DNA of 64,000 nt from an uncultured Porphyromonadaceae bacterium (GTDB lineage: Bacteria > Bacteroidota > Bacteroidia > Bacteroidales > Muribaculaceae). A model generated the notes under the pieces. It made no database searches. It was not told the origin of the DNA and saw nothing but the letters and a program-made list of their open reading frames with translations. Positions 36,039-45,151 of this stretch are shown in pieces; position 1 is the stretch's first letter; the number at the start of each line of letters is the position of its first letter. The DNA lies in NCBI GenBank assembly GCA_900544305.1, contig UQUV01000002.1, forward strand, positions 72,615 through 136,614, written 5' to 3'. The position numbers and the translations under genes were made by a program.

Positions 36039-38018
36039 ATGAAAACAAACCTAAGCTCTCAAATCAAATTAGACCGCATTCCGAAAAAATACTATGCTCC
36101 GGAAAGCGAAATCGAATCCGCAGCACTCTGCCGCGAGGAAAAAGTCTATACTCAAATACTTGAAACAAGCGAAGAAGGTGCACGCTACATCGCTAACGAA
36201 GTAGCTGAAACCATCAACAAGACAGTAACCAAGAAAGGTTCTTGCGTCATCACACTGGGTGCCGGCAACAGCGTAGTTCCGGTTTACACAGAGCTTGTCA
36301 AGCTTTACAATGAAAAGAAAGTTGACTTTGCCAACGTAATCGTGTTCAACTTCTCTGAATTCTGCTCGACTGAAGAAGGCGCACCAAGCACTCTTGCTCG
36401 CTTGAAAGACCTGTTGCTCGACCATGTAAACATCAAAGCCGAAAACATCCACTCTTTCAACGGCGAAACCGCCAAAGAAGACGCTTACGAAACTTGCCGT
36501 GCCTACGAAGCTGAAATCGACGCTTGCGGAGGTCTTGACTTGGCAATGTGCGAAGTGGGTGAAGTTGGCAATCTGGCATACAACGAACCGGGCTCGCAAG
36601 CCACTTCTGTTTGCCGCCTGATGCTTCTCGGAAGCCAGACACGCCGTGCCGCAGCCGCTATCTACGGCACAGATACAGTTCCGACAACTGCCCTTACACT
36701 GGGTATTTCAAATATTTTGAATGCGAAGAAAGTAATCTGCATGGCATGGGGTGAAAACCGTGCGAAAATCGTACGCGCCGCCGTTGAAGGTCCGACTACG
36801 GAAACAGTTCCGGCATCATTCCTTCAAATGCACCGCAACGCTGAAATCGTTGTTGACCTTTCAGCAGCAGAATCACTGACTCGTATCAGCCATCCATGGC
36901 TTGTAACTTCCTGCGAATGGAATGACAAGCTTATCCGCCGTGCCATTGCTTGGTTGTGCAACAAGACAGGCAAACCTATCTTGAAACTCACAAACAAGGA
37001 TTTCAACGACAACGGCTTGGACGAACTCGTAGCCCTCTACGGTTCAGCTTACAACGTAAACATTAAGATTTTCAACGACATACAACACACAATCACAGGA
37101 TGGCCGGGTGGCAAGCCTAACGCTGACGACACAAACCGTCCGGAACGCGCCAACCCATATCCAAAACGCGTGATTGTATTCAGCCCGCACCCTGATGACG
37201 ACGTTATCTCAATGGGCGGTACGCTGAAACGCCTTGTTGACCAGAAACACGATGTACACGTGGCTTACGAAACTTCAGGCAACATTGCCGTAGGCGACGA
37301 AGACATGTTCCGCTACATCATGGTTATGGACTTGATTGAAAAGGAATTCGGCTTGGATTCTGAAACTTACAAACAGAAGAGCAAGGAAATCAAGGAATTC
37401 TTGGCAACCAAGAAACCGGGCGACATCGACACTCTCGACATTCGCTTCTTGAAAGGACGCATCCGCCGCGCCGAAGCTAAGACAGCTTGCAACCATATTG
37501 GCGTGAAACCGGAAAACGTTCACCATCTTGACCTTCCGTTCTACGAAACAGGAGCCATCAAGAAAGGCGATTTGACAGAAAAAGACGTGAAAATCATCAA
37601 GGACCTCCTTACTTCAGTGAAGCCTCACCAAATCTTTGTGGCAGGCGACCTCGCTGACCCTCACGGAACTCACCGCGTATGTACAGACGCCGTTTTCGCA
37701 GCAATCGACGAATTGCTCGACGAAGACTGGATGAAGGACTGTCGCATTTGGATGTACCGTGGCGCATGGGCAGAATGGGAAATCGACCACATCGAAATGG
37801 CAGTGCCTATCAGCCCGGAAGAATTGAGATTCAAACGCAATTCTATCCTCAAGCACCAGTCACAAATGGAAAATGCACCGTTCCTCGGCGACGACGACCG
37901 TTTGTTCTGGCAGCGTGCTGAAGACCGCAACCGTGCAACAGCACAACTTTACAACAGCCTTGGTTTGGCATCCTATGAAGCAATGGAAGCATTTGTTGAA
38001 TATCATCCAATACGATAA
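36039..38018 (+). CDS. NagB-like domain fused to PIG-L (LmbE) deacetylase domain
   Basis: 659 residues. The first ~290 align with glucosamine-6-phosphate deaminase, but the catalytic positions are changed: S106 replaces D72 (FNFSEFC), V176 replaces D141 and N178 replaces H143 (GEVGNLAYNEPG); E183 is kept. From about 375 it is a PIG-L/LmbE Zn-dependent N-deacetylase: FSPHPDDDVISMGG (H384, D387) and the third-ligand region DPHGTHRVC. So the deaminase half is probably a sugar-phosphate-binding or regulatory module and the deacetylase half may be active. Automatic annotation would call it NagB, which I think misleading. Divergent from true nagB. Confidence 0.85.
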   Translation: MKTNLSSQIKLDRIPKKYYAPESEIESAALCREEKVYTQILETSEEGARYIANEVAETINKTVTKKGSCVITLGAGNSVVPVYTELVKLYNEKKVDFANVIVFNFSEFCSTEEGAPSTLARLKDLLLDHVNIKAENIHSFNGETAKEDAYETCRAYEAEIDACGGLDLAMCEVGEVGNLAYNEPGSQATSVCRLMLLGSQTRRAAAAIYGTDTVPTTALTLGISNILNAKKVICMAWGENRAKIVRAAVEGPTTETVPASFLQMHRNAEIVVDLSAAESLTRISHPWLVTSCEWNDKLIRRAIAWLCNKTGKPILKLTNKDFNDNGLDELVALYGSAYNVNIKIFNDIQHTITGWPGGKPNADDTNRPERANPYPKRVIVFSPHPDDDVISMGGTLKRLVDQKHDVHVAYETSGNIAVGDEDMFRYIMVMDLIEKEFGLDSETYKQKSKEIKEFLATKKPGDIDTLDIRFLKGRIRRAEAKTACNHIGVKPENVHHLDLPFYETGAIKKGDLTEKDVKIIKDLLTSVKPHQIFVAGDLADPHGTHRVCTDAVFAAIDELLDEDWMKDCRIWMYRGAWAEWEIDHIEMAVPISPEELRFKRNSILKHQSQMENAPFLGDDDRLFWQRAEDRNRATAQLYNSLGLASYEAMEAFVEYHPIR

Positions 38019-38069
38019 TATATAAAAATAGAAAGCAACAACAACAAATAAGTGAATCATAGGTTAAGG

Positions 38070-38106
38070 AATCCGACGGATCGTGAGATTAGTCGGATTT
38101 ATTTTT
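38070..38106 (+). terminator. Terminator after the NagB-like/PIG-L gene
   Basis: AATCCGAC pairs with GTCGGATT (8 bp, 14-nt loop), followed by TATTTTTTA. Confidence 0.7.
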
Positions 38107-38201
38107 TATAGTCGCTTTCAAAAAAACTGCTGCATTTTTTAGTCTACAGTAAGCGGAAAAATCCATTTTTTTGTAAATTTGCAAAATATTCAAACAGCAC
38201 T

Positions 38202-38744
38202 ATGGAGAAGGTAGTAATCGACGACAAGACGTTTGTGCCATATATCACAAACGAAACCATTCAAAAAAGAATAAAAGAAGTTGCCCAACAGATCAAAGCC
38301 GACTGCGGAGACAAGTATCCTTTGTTTGTATGCGTACTCAAAGGTGCATTCATATTTGCCGCCGACCTCTACAGAGCAATTGATTTTGAAGCCGAAATAG
38401 CATTTATACGCTTCAAATCGTACTGCGGCACTGAGACATCGGGCAAAGTCAACCAGCTCATGGGACTCGACTGCGACATCACTGGCAGAACCGTAGTCAT
38501 CATCGAAGACATCGTCGACACCGGCTATACAGCCGTAAAAATGATGGATGAACTCCGAAAAATGAATCCGGCCGACATCAAGTTTGCTACGCTCCTCCAG
38601 AAACCCGACTCACTGAAAGTGGACGTGAAAGTGGACTACTGCTGTTTCAACATTCCTTCAAAATTCATTCTCGGCTACGGACTTGACCTCGACGAGAAGG
38701 CTCGCAACTTGAAGGACATCTATATCCTCGAAGAAAACAAATAA
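38202..38744 (+). CDS. hpt: Hypoxanthine phosphoribosyltransferase
   Basis: 180 residues. Salvages hypoxanthine/guanine with PRPP. PRPP loop [17 protein letters not shown], PPi loop [13 protein letters not shown] and the base-binding C-terminus [17 protein letters not shown]. Followed by adk after 58 bp, a frequent Bacteroidales pairing. A -7-like TAAATTTG lies 20 bp upstream, without a good -33. Confidence 0.95.
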   Translation: MEKVVIDDKTFVPYITNETIQKRIKEVAQQIKADCGDKYPLFVCVLKGAFIFAADLYRAIDFEAEIAFIRFKSYCGTETSGKVNQLMGLDCDITGRTVVIIEDIVDTGYTAVKMMDELRKMNPADIKFATLLQKPDSLKVDVKVDYCCFNIPSKFILGYGLDLDEKARNLKDIYILEENK

Positions 38745-38802
38745 ACTAAATAAGCCCGCCATTCTGAGGAATGGACTAATCTACAATTTAAGGTATAAAG
38801 AT

Positions 38803-39384
38803 ATGTTTAACATCGTAATTTTTGGCGCTCCGGGTTCTGGAAAAGGAACTCAAAGCGAAAACTTGATTGCAAACTACGGTTTGTTTCACATCTCAACCGG
38901 CGAAGTGCTTCGCTCACACATCGCTCGTGGAACTGAACTCGGCAAAACTGCCGAAACATACATTTCGGAAGGCAAGCTTATTCCGGACGAACTGATGATC
39001 AGCATCCTTGCCGACATCCTCGACAACACACCGGAAGCAAAGAAAGGCGTAATTTTCGACGGTTTCCCACGTACTATCAACCAGGCAAAAGCATTGAAAA
39101 CCATGCTTGCTGAACGTGGCGCACAAGTTGACGCAGTAGTAGGCCTTGAAGTGGAAGATGCAGAATTGGTTGAACGCCTGCTCAAACGCGGACAGGAATC
39201 AGGCCGCAGCGACGACAACCTGGAAACAATCCAGAAACGTCTGGAAGTTTACCACAGCCAAACTCAGCCACTCCACGACTTCTACGTTGAAGAAGGCAAC
39301 TACCTCGCAATCAAAGGTACAGGCTCAATCGAAGAAATCTTCGACAACATCAAAGCCGCCATCAAAGCAAAATGCGGAAAGTAA
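38803..39384 (+). CDS. adk: Adenylate kinase, short form
   Basis: 193 residues. P-loop FGAPGSGKGTQS, nucleotide site VIFDGFPRTINQAKAL and RSDDNLETIQKRLEVYH. The LID is the short form with no Cys4 Zn site (RLLKRGQESGRSDDN). In Bacteroides the obg GTPase gene usually follows; here the next gene is unrelated and on the other strand. Confidence 0.96.
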   Translation: MFNIVIFGAPGSGKGTQSENLIANYGLFHISTGEVLRSHIARGTELGKTAETYISEGKLIPDELMISILADILDNTPEAKKGVIFDGFPRTINQAKALKTMLAERGAQVDAVVGLEVEDAELVERLLKRGQESGRSDDNLETIQKRLEVYHSQTQPLHDFYVEEGNYLAIKGTGSIEEIFDNIKAAIKAKCGK

Positions 39385-39410
39385 TTTTATTACTTCAACA
39401 AATACAAAAC

Positions 39411-39442
39411 GGGCTGTTCTCGACATTGAGAACAGCCCATTT
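39411..39442 (+). terminator. Terminator after adk
   Basis: Perfect 11-bp stem GGGCTGTTCTC/GAGAACAGCCC with GACATT loop, then ATTTTC. Downstream to 39627 is non-coding and contains a run of eight C (about 39459-39466). Confidence 0.85.
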
Positions 39443-39627
39443 TCTTTAACTGTTATTTCCCCCCCCATAACCGACAGCACGAAATGGAAATTTGTAACAC
39501 GTAACAGAATAAATGAAAAACCAAACGACATAAAAAGAGTAAGGAATCCCGACATCAATGATTCTTCTACCAACAAACAAAACGGTATTGAAGAAACTCA
39601 CACTTTGTTGCCAAAAGTTGAAAATCC

Positions 39628-40242
39628 CTATCGGATGAAATGAGTCGGAGTCCACGGCTCACTTGGCGGTATAGGTTCTCCTCCCTGCTTCAGGTTTTTC
39701 AGCAACCACGCCATATTGCGCCCCAGCGTGCGCATGGTCTGCAATCCTTCTATATCCTGACTTGCTTCGCCGAGCAATCTGCCGTGGACGCTATTCCAAT
39801 ACTGCGACGAAACCACCGGCATGTTGCTGATAGTAAAATATTTGTTCAGGCGGTCAAATGTCGCACTGGCTCCTCCGCGACGACACACGGCCACCGATGC
39901 AGCAGGCTTGTAAACCAACAAGTTTTTAGCAGAATAGAACAAACGGTCAAGCAAGGCGCAAAGAGAGCCGTTCGGACCGGCGTAATACACAGGCGACCCA
40001 ATGACAATTCCGTCGGCTGTTTCCAGTTCTTTTCTGATTTTCTGATACAGTTCATCGTTGAACACGCAGTGTCCCAACTCAGCACAACGGCCACAGGCAA
40101 TGCAACCCTGAACGGCTTTAGTTCCGATGGACACAATTTCCGTTTCCACCCCATTATCATTCAAAGCTTTAGCCACCTCCGACAAAGCGACGAATGTATT
40201 TCCTTCTCTGCGAGGGCTACCGTTAATAAGCAAAACCTTCAT
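39628..40242 (-). CDS. Flavodoxin-fold NAD(P)H-dependent FMN reductase
   Basis: 204 residues. FMN phosphate loop LINGSPRREGNTF, then GSPVYYAGPNGSLCALLDRLFY. A CIACGRCAELGHCVF segment (four Cys) follows the first third, seen in iron-sulfur flavoprotein-like reductases (Isf family), so a 4Fe-4S cluster is possible. Its promoter lies inside a repeat module at 40261-40346. Electron partner unknown. Confidence 0.88.
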   Translation of the reverse strand: MKVLLINGSPRREGNTFVALSEVAKALNDNGVETEIVSIGTKAVQGCIACGRCAELGHCVFNDELYQKIRKELETADGIVIGSPVYYAGPNGSLCALLDRLFYSAKNLLVYKPAASVAVCRRGGASATFDRLNKYFTISNMPVVSSQYWNSVHGRLLGEASQDIEGLQTMRTLGRNMAWLLKNLKQGGEPIPPSEPWTPTHFIR

Positions 40243-40260
40243 ATCTTAGATTCCTATTTT

Positions 40261-40346
40261 CTTACAAAGATAGCGAAAGTCGAAGGCAGAAAACCAAACT
40301 TGTTTGAGTTTTATACAGAGACGCATCCTATCTTATGCAAAGATAG
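40261..40346 (-). repeat. Module M1, copy 1: promoter-bearing intergenic repeat
   Basis: Bounded by direct repeats CAAAGATAG (40265-40273 and 40338-40346). The inner part has GCGAAAGTCGAAGGCAG, the partial inverted repeat AAACTTGTTTGAGTTT and CGCATCCTATCTT. Read on the minus strand, the gene-proximal end is TATCTTTG, the -7 box for the flavodoxin gene whose ATG is 22 bp away. Other copies: 42931-43002, 43089-43180 and 56401-56491. Confidence 0.75.
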
Positions 40347-40362
40347 CCAAAGGTCAATATTA

Positions 40363-40430
40363 GACAGAAGGACAAAAGAACAAAATTTTCACGCCTGTCA
40401 GTTTAAAATCTGTTCTTTTGTTCTTCTGTC
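40363..40430. repeat. Hairpin element M2, copy 1
   Basis: 20-bp inverted repeats with one or two mismatches: GACAGAAGGACAAAAGAACA (40363-40382) against TGTTCTTTTGTTCTTCTGTC (40411-40430), with a ~28-nt centre that is itself conserved (ACGCCTGTCA). It sits 16 bp from M1. No coding capacity. Confidence 0.8.
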
Positions 40431-40537
40431 AAAATATAGTGAGACACACAAAAACAAAAAACTATCGTCAACCTTACACAAAAAGGGTGGAACCGACGGA
40501 CGGCCCCACCCGGGAATATTACAAAAACAACTGTTCG

Positions 40538-42742
40538 CTAAAAGAGACTCCATGAAACGGTGAGACCTGCCATGACGATGGCCACCATGCTCATGAGCTT
40601 AATGAGGATGTTAAGGCTCGGGCCGGAAGTGTCCTTGAACGGGTCGCCCACGGTGTCGCCGACAACGGTTGCCTTATGCACATCGCTGCCTTTTCCGCCG
40701 AAGTTGCCTTCTTCCACGTATTTCTTGGCGTTGTCCCAAGCACCGCCGGAGTTGGCCATAAACACTGCCAACACGAAACCGGCTGCCAAACCGCCAACGA
40801 GCAGGCCAATCACACCGGCTACGCCGAAAATCAAGCCCGTCACAATCGGTGCGGCAATGGCAAGCAACGACGGGAACACCATTTCGCGCTGTGCGCCACG
40901 AGTAGAAATCTGAACGCAACGTGCATAGTCGGGTTCTGCCTTTCCTTCGAGAATACCCTTGATTTCACGGAACTGACGGCGCACTTCCTCTACCATGTGG
41001 GCTGCGGCACGACCTACGGCATTCATTGTCAAACCGCAGAACAGGAAGGCCATCATACTGCCGATAAACATACCGGAAAGCACTTTCGGGTTCATCAGCG
41101 TAACGTCGTAGTAGGTCATAAAGTCGGTAAACGAAGCGTCGTGCAACGCCACTTCCTGTCCGCCGGGCATTTGCAGCACGGTGGTACCGAGGCGTTGGAG
41201 ACCGATACGGATTTCCTCAACAAACGAAGCCAACAGAGCCAAACCCGTCAAGGCAGCCGAACCGATGGCAAATCCCTTGCCGGTTGCAGCCGTAGTGTTG
41301 CCAAGCGAGTCGAGAGCGTCGGTACGCTTGCGCACTTCCGCACCCAGTCCGCTCATTTCTGCGTTACCGCCGGCATTGTCGGCAATCGGACCGTAGGCAT
41401 CGGTAGCCAACGTGATGCCCAATGTAGAGAGCATACCCACGGCAGCGATACTGATACCGTAAAGTCCCATGCTGACATTTGTCAAGTCGAATCCCGAAGC
41501 CAGCCAATAAGAAAGAATAATACCGGCCACTACGGAGATAACGGGAATAGTAGTGGAAATCATACCCAGACCGATACCCGAAATAATCACCGTTGCCGGG
41601 CCGGTCTTTCCGCTTTCCGACAGCTTTTGCGTCGGGCGATAGGACTGTGAAGTATAATATTCCGTTGAACGGCCGATGACAATGCCCACCAACAAACCGA
41701 CAACAACAGCAAACGAAAGGTTCAGCCAGTTGGTAATGTCGAGCGCCCAAAGGATAAGGAACGTAGCCACGGTAATCAGCACGGAACTGATGTTCGTACC
41801 TTTTGAAAGCGAGCTCAGCAACTGTTTTACGCCGGCATTCTCATCAGTGCGCACCATAAAGATACCGATAATCGACAGGATAATGCCCACGGCGGCAATC
41901 AGCATCGGAGCAATGACAGCCTTATACTGCATCACCACGTCGCCGCTACCCATAAAGGCAGCCGCGCCCAATGCGGCAGTTGCGAGAATAGAACCGCAGT
42001 AGGATTCATAGAGGTCGGCGCCCATACCTGCCACGTCGCCCACGTTGTCACCCACATTGTCGGCAATCGTAGCCGGGTTACGCGGGTCGTCTTCCGGAAT
42101 TCCGGCTTCCACCTTACCCACGAGGTCGGCGCCCACGTCGGCAGCTTTCGTATAGATACCGCCACCCACACGGGCAAACAACGCCTGCGTAGAAGCACCC
42201 ATACCGAAGGTCAGCATCGTGGTGGTTATCACGCAGAGTTTCGCAGTCGGGTTAAGCGTATCGGCATCAATGAAATAATCAAGCAACAGATACCAGAAAG
42301 AAATGTCGAACAGGCCAAGACCGACAACGACAAGTCCCATCACGGCACCGCTTCGGAACGCCACGCGCAAGCCCTTGTTGAGCGACGTGCGTGCCGCGTT
42401 GGCCGTACGTGCCGAAGCATAGGTAGCGGTCTTCATTCCCAAGAATCCGGCAAGACCGGAGAAGAAACCGCCGGTAAGAAATGCCACCGGTACCCAGTGA
42501 TTCTGGAGATTGAAGCCATAGGCCATAATCGAGAACAGAATAACCAATCCGACAAACACCATCGTCACTACCTTATATTGCTGTTTCAAGTAGGACATGG
42601 CGCCCTGACGGACATACAGTGCGATTTTCTTCATCGTCGGAGTTCCTTCGTCCTCCTTCTTCATCTGATGATAGAAAAACCACGCCAAAGCTAATGCCAC
42701 AATCGAGGATAGCGGCACTATCCAAAACAAGTGTGTTTCCAT
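40538..42742 (-). CDS. hppA: K+-dependent membrane-bound pyrophosphatase (ion pump)
   Basis: 734 residues, about 16 membrane spans. Hydrolyses PPi to pump Na+ or H+. Substrate-binding core: [11 protein letters not shown]...[19 protein letters not shown]. The [10 protein letters not shown] motif near residue 481 has Ala at the K+-site position (K+-independent enzymes have GNTTKA), so this is the K+-dependent class, which contains most Na+ pumps. Final motif [19 protein letters not shown]. The start codon at 42742 gives [10 protein letters not shown]. Repeats flank it on both sides. Confidence 0.95.
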   Translation of the reverse strand: METHLFWIVPLSSIVALALAWFFYHQMKKEDEGTPTMKKIALYVRQGAMSYLKQQYKVVTMVFVGLVILFSIMAYGFNLQNHWVPVAFLTGGFFSGLAGFLGMKTATYASARTANAARTSLNKGLRVAFRSGAVMGLVVVGLGLFDISFWYLLLDYFIDADTLNPTAKLCVITTTMLTFGMGASTQALFARVGGGIYTKAADVGADLVGKVEAGIPEDDPRNPATIADNVGDNVGDVAGMGADLYESYCGSILATAALGAAAFMGSGDVVMQYKAVIAPMLIAAVGIILSIIGIFMVRTDENAGVKQLLSSLSKGTNISSVLITVATFLILWALDITNWLNLSFAVVVGLLVGIVIGRSTEYYTSQSYRPTQKLSESGKTGPATVIISGIGLGMISTTIPVISVVAGIILSYWLASGFDLTNVSMGLYGISIAAVGMLSTLGITLATDAYGPIADNAGGNAEMSGLGAEVRKRTDALDSLGNTTAATGKGFAIGSAALTGLALLASFVEEIRIGLQRLGTTVLQMPGGQEVALHDASFTDFMTYYDVTLMNPKVLSGMFIGSMMAFLFCGLTMNAVGRAAAHMVEEVRRQFREIKGILEGKAEPDYARCVQISTRGAQREMVFPSLLAIAAPIVTGLIFGVAGVIGLLVGGLAAGFVLAVFMANSGGAWDNAKKYVEEGNFGGKGSDVHKATVVGDTVGDPFKDTSGPSLNILIKLMSMVAIVMAGLTVSWSLF

Positions 42743-42930
42743 AAATACGAGTACTTTTTGTTTGTTTGTGATTATGTTAGATTTCTGACTATAAATTTAA
42801 GAAAGAACTTTTTAATTATGAAATTTCGCGCTACACAAAAAACGGGAAACTGCTGTAAAACAGCATATCTGCAACGCTGAAGCAATAAAAACAAAGCACC
42901 ACAGCAATGATTCGCCAATAAATGCGTACT

Positions 42931-43002
42931 TATGAAGATAATATGCGGTTCGGAATAAAACTTAAACAAGTTTGGTTCTCTGCATTCGACTTTCGCTATA
43001 TT
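42931..43002 (+). repeat. Module M1, copy 2 (plus orientation, no intact -7 box)
   Basis: Reverse complement of the 40261 copy: GCGGTTCGGAATAAAA, inverted repeat AAACTTAAACAAGTTT (42958-42973), TTCTCTGCATTCGACTTTCGCTAT. The terminal TATCTTTG is eroded to TATATTGG. Confidence 0.7.
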
Positions 43003-43072
43003 GGACAGAAGAACAAAAGAACAGACTTAAAATTGACAGGCATGAAAAATTTGTCCTTTTGTTCTTTTGTCC
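43003..43072. repeat. Hairpin element M2, copy 2
   Basis: GGACAGAAGAACAAAAGAACA (first 20: 43003-43022) against TCCTTTTGTTCTTTTGTCC (43054-43072), centre TTAAAATTGACAGGCATGAA. Nearly identical in its centre to copy 3. Confidence 0.8.
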
Positions 43073-43088
43073 AATATCGACCTTTTAT

Positions 43089-43180
43089 TATCTTTGAAGA
43101 AGATAGGAGACGGTTCGGGATAAAAAATATCTGAAACATGTTTCAATATTTTATTCTCCTCTCGCCTTTCGCTATCTTTG
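43089..43180 (+). repeat. Module M1, copy 3 (upstream of neuC)
   Basis: TATCTTTGAAGAAGATAGG at the outer end, GACGGTTCGGGATAAAA, a perfect 14-bp palindrome TGAAACATGTTTCA (43132-43145), then CCTCTCGCCTTTCGC and the -7-like TATCTTTG (43173-43180) pointing to neuC. Confidence 0.75.
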
Positions 43181-43185
43181 AAAAA

Positions 43186-43245
43186 GACAAAAGAGCAGAC
43201 TTAAAATTGACAGGCATGAAAAATTTGTCCTTTTGTTCTTCTGTC
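43186..43245. repeat. Hairpin element M2, copy 3 (left arm shortened)
   Basis: GACAAAAGAGCAGACTTAAA at the left, the same TTGACAGGCATGAA centre and TCCTTTTGTTCTTCTGTCC at the right. The left arm lacks the outer AGAAGAAC of copy 2. It would be in the neuC leader if the -7 box at 43173 is used. Confidence 0.75.
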
Positions 43246-43274
43246 CAATATTGACCTTTTATGACGAAAACTCT

Positions 43275-44438
43275 ATGAAGCGAAAAATATGTATTGTGAC
43301 AGGCACGCGTGCCGACTGGGGGCTGCTGAGCGGAATTGCCCGCGAGCTGAACAGCCGTGAGGATGTATGCCTGCAAATTGTGGCCACCAACATGCACCTG
43401 TCGGAAAAATACGGAAACACCTATCAGGAAATCGAACGCGACGGACTGACCATTGACCGCCGTGTGCCGATGACGGTCGACACGGATACGCCCGCCGGAA
43501 CGGTAACCGCCATGAGCGAATGTATGGCAGGCATGGCAAAAGCCTTTGAAGAGCTGCGCCCCGACCTGCTGCTGATTCTCGGCGACCGCTACGAAATGCT
43601 TGCCGTGGCAAGTGCTGCGCTGATTTTCCGCATTCCCATCGCCCATATCGCCGGCGGTGCTGTCAGTCAGGGCGCATACGACGAAAGCATACGGCATGCG
43701 ATTACGAAAATGAGCCATATCCATCTGACGGAAACGGAAGAATACCGCCGTCGTGTCATCCAGTTGGGTGAGAATCCGGAACGGGTGTTCAACACGGGTG
43801 CCATTGGCATCTACAACATTCTGCACACCGACTACATGAGCCGCGAGGAGCTGGAAGAAAGTTTGGGTACACCGATTCCTGGAAAATCGCTGCTCATCAC
43901 GTTCCACCCCGCCACGCTCGACCGCATTCCGCCGCGCCAGCAATGCGAAAACCTGCTGGCAGCTCTTGACGAGCATCCCGACTATAAGGTGATTTTCACC
44001 TATCCGAACAACGATACGAACGGAAAAATCATCATCGAACTGATTGAGGACTACGCCCGCCGGCATCCGGAACGCTGCGCCGTCTATCCGTCGCTCGGCA
44101 TGCGCCGCTATCTTTCTGCCCTGCGCTGCGTGGCAGCCGTAGCAGGTAACTCGTCGAGCGGCATCGTTGAAGTGCCGTCGATGGGCATTCCTACCCTCAA
44201 CATCGGCATCCGCCAGGATGGTCGCCTTGCCGCCGACTCGGTGGTAAACTGTGGCGTCAGCAAAGAGGAAATCAGTGCCGGACTCGACAATGTGCTTTCC
44301 GAAGCCACCCGCGCCAAAGCGCGCACTACGGTGAACCCCTACGCTCAGCCTGACACGCTGCAAAAAATCGTCGATGCCGTATGCAACACGCCGCTCGACA
44401 ACATTATCATCAAACCATTTTACGACCTACCGCAATGA
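43275..44438 (+). CDS. neuC: Hydrolysing UDP-GlcNAc 2-epimerase, NeuC-like
   Basis: 387 residues from ATG 43275. Produces N-acetylmannosamine for sialic acid synthesis. GT-B-like motifs: TGTRADWGLLSGIA, LGDRYEMLAVASAA, IAHIAGGAVSQGAYDESIRHAITKMSHIHL, TFHPATLD and AGNSSSGIVEVPSMG. LegG, which hydrolyses a GDP/UDP-bacillosamine derivative for legionaminic acid, has the same fold and cannot be excluded. It overlaps neuA by 4 bp (ATGA), so the two are coupled. Confidence 0.88.
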   Translation: MKRKICIVTGTRADWGLLSGIARELNSREDVCLQIVATNMHLSEKYGNTYQEIERDGLTIDRRVPMTVDTDTPAGTVTAMSECMAGMAKAFEELRPDLLLILGDRYEMLAVASAALIFRIPIAHIAGGAVSQGAYDESIRHAITKMSHIHLTETEEYRRRVIQLGENPERVFNTGAIGIYNILHTDYMSREELEESLGTPIPGKSLLITFHPATLDRIPPRQQCENLLAALDEHPDYKVIFTYPNNDTNGKIIIELIEDYARRHPERCAVYPSLGMRRYLSALRCVAAVAGNSSSGIVEVPSMGIPTLNIGIRQDGRLAADSVVNCGVSKEEISAGLDNVLSEATRAKARTTVNPYAQPDTLQKIVDAVCNTPLDNIIIKPFYDLPQ

Positions 44439-45127
44439 AAACTCTCTATGTCATACCTGCCCGGGGAGGCAGCAAAGGAATTCCCCACAAAAACATCCGT
44501 CCGCTTGCGGGCCTTCCGCTCATCGGCTATTCCATCCAAGTAGCACGCGCGCTTGCCGACGATGCCGACATCTGCGTGTCGACCGACGACCCGGAAATTG
44601 CCGCCGTGGCCGAAGGAATGGGACTGCACGTGCCGTTCCTCCGCCCTGCCGAACTTGCCACAGACAAAAGCGGCACCTACGAAGTGCTACTCCATGCACT
44701 CGATTTCTACAAGGAACAAGGCCGTGACTACGACGTGCTCGTTCTGCTCCAACCTACATCTCCGTTCCGACGCGCCGACGATGTGAAACGCGCTTTGGAA
44801 CTGTACACACCCGACATCGACATGGTAGTGACCGTTAAGGAAGCCGCCAGCAACCCCTACTACAACTGCTACGAAGTGGACCCCGACGGCTATCTGCACA
44901 TTTCAAAAGGCGACGGCACTTTCACGCGTCGGCAGGATGCGCCGAAGGTGTGGGAATACAACGGCGCCGTTTATGTCATCAATGTGACCTCGTTGCGCCA
45001 AATGCCGCTCGGAGCATTCCGCCGCCGCGTGATGTGCGAAATGGATGCGGCACGCTCTGTGGACCTCGACACGGAAATCGACTGGCTGATTGCAGAAAAA
45101 ATGATTGAATCGGGAATACTGAAATAA
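44435..45127 (+). CDS. neuA: CMP-nonulosonate (sialic acid-type) cytidylyltransferase
   Basis: 230 residues from ATG 44435, inside the neuC stop (ATGA). Activates a nonulosonic acid with CTP. Motifs: VIPARGGSKGIPHKNIRPL (GGSKxIPxKN), VSTDDPEIAAVA, LLQPTSPFRRADDV, and the late AARSVDLDTEIDW (Mg-binding DIDTE-like). It may act on Neu5Ac or legionaminic acid. A sialidase gene follows after 24 bp. No neuB is present. Confidence 0.92.
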   Translation: MKTLYVIPARGGSKGIPHKNIRPLAGLPLIGYSIQVARALADDADICVSTDDPEIAAVAEGMGLHVPFLRPAELATDKSGTYEVLLHALDFYKEQGRDYDVLVLLQPTSPFRRADDVKRALELYTPDIDMVVTVKEAASNPYYNCYEVDPDGYLHISKGDGTFTRRQDAPKVWEYNGAVYVINVTSLRQMPLGAFRRRVMCEMDAARSVDLDTEIDWLIAEKMIESGILK

Positions 45128-45151
45128 CACCCCATAAAAACTCTCTACAAA

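Noticed and set aside
39640..40563. 307-residue open frame on the plus strand
   Set aside because: It is the reverse shadow of the flavodoxin gene and runs through repeats; no recognisable domain.
40676..41650. 324-residue plus-strand frame within hppA
   Set aside because: Antisense shadow of a clear pyrophosphatase gene.
43143..44363. 406-residue open frame antisense to neuC
   Set aside because: Strong NeuC motifs on the other strand; the antisense translation is Arg/His/Val rich with no domain.
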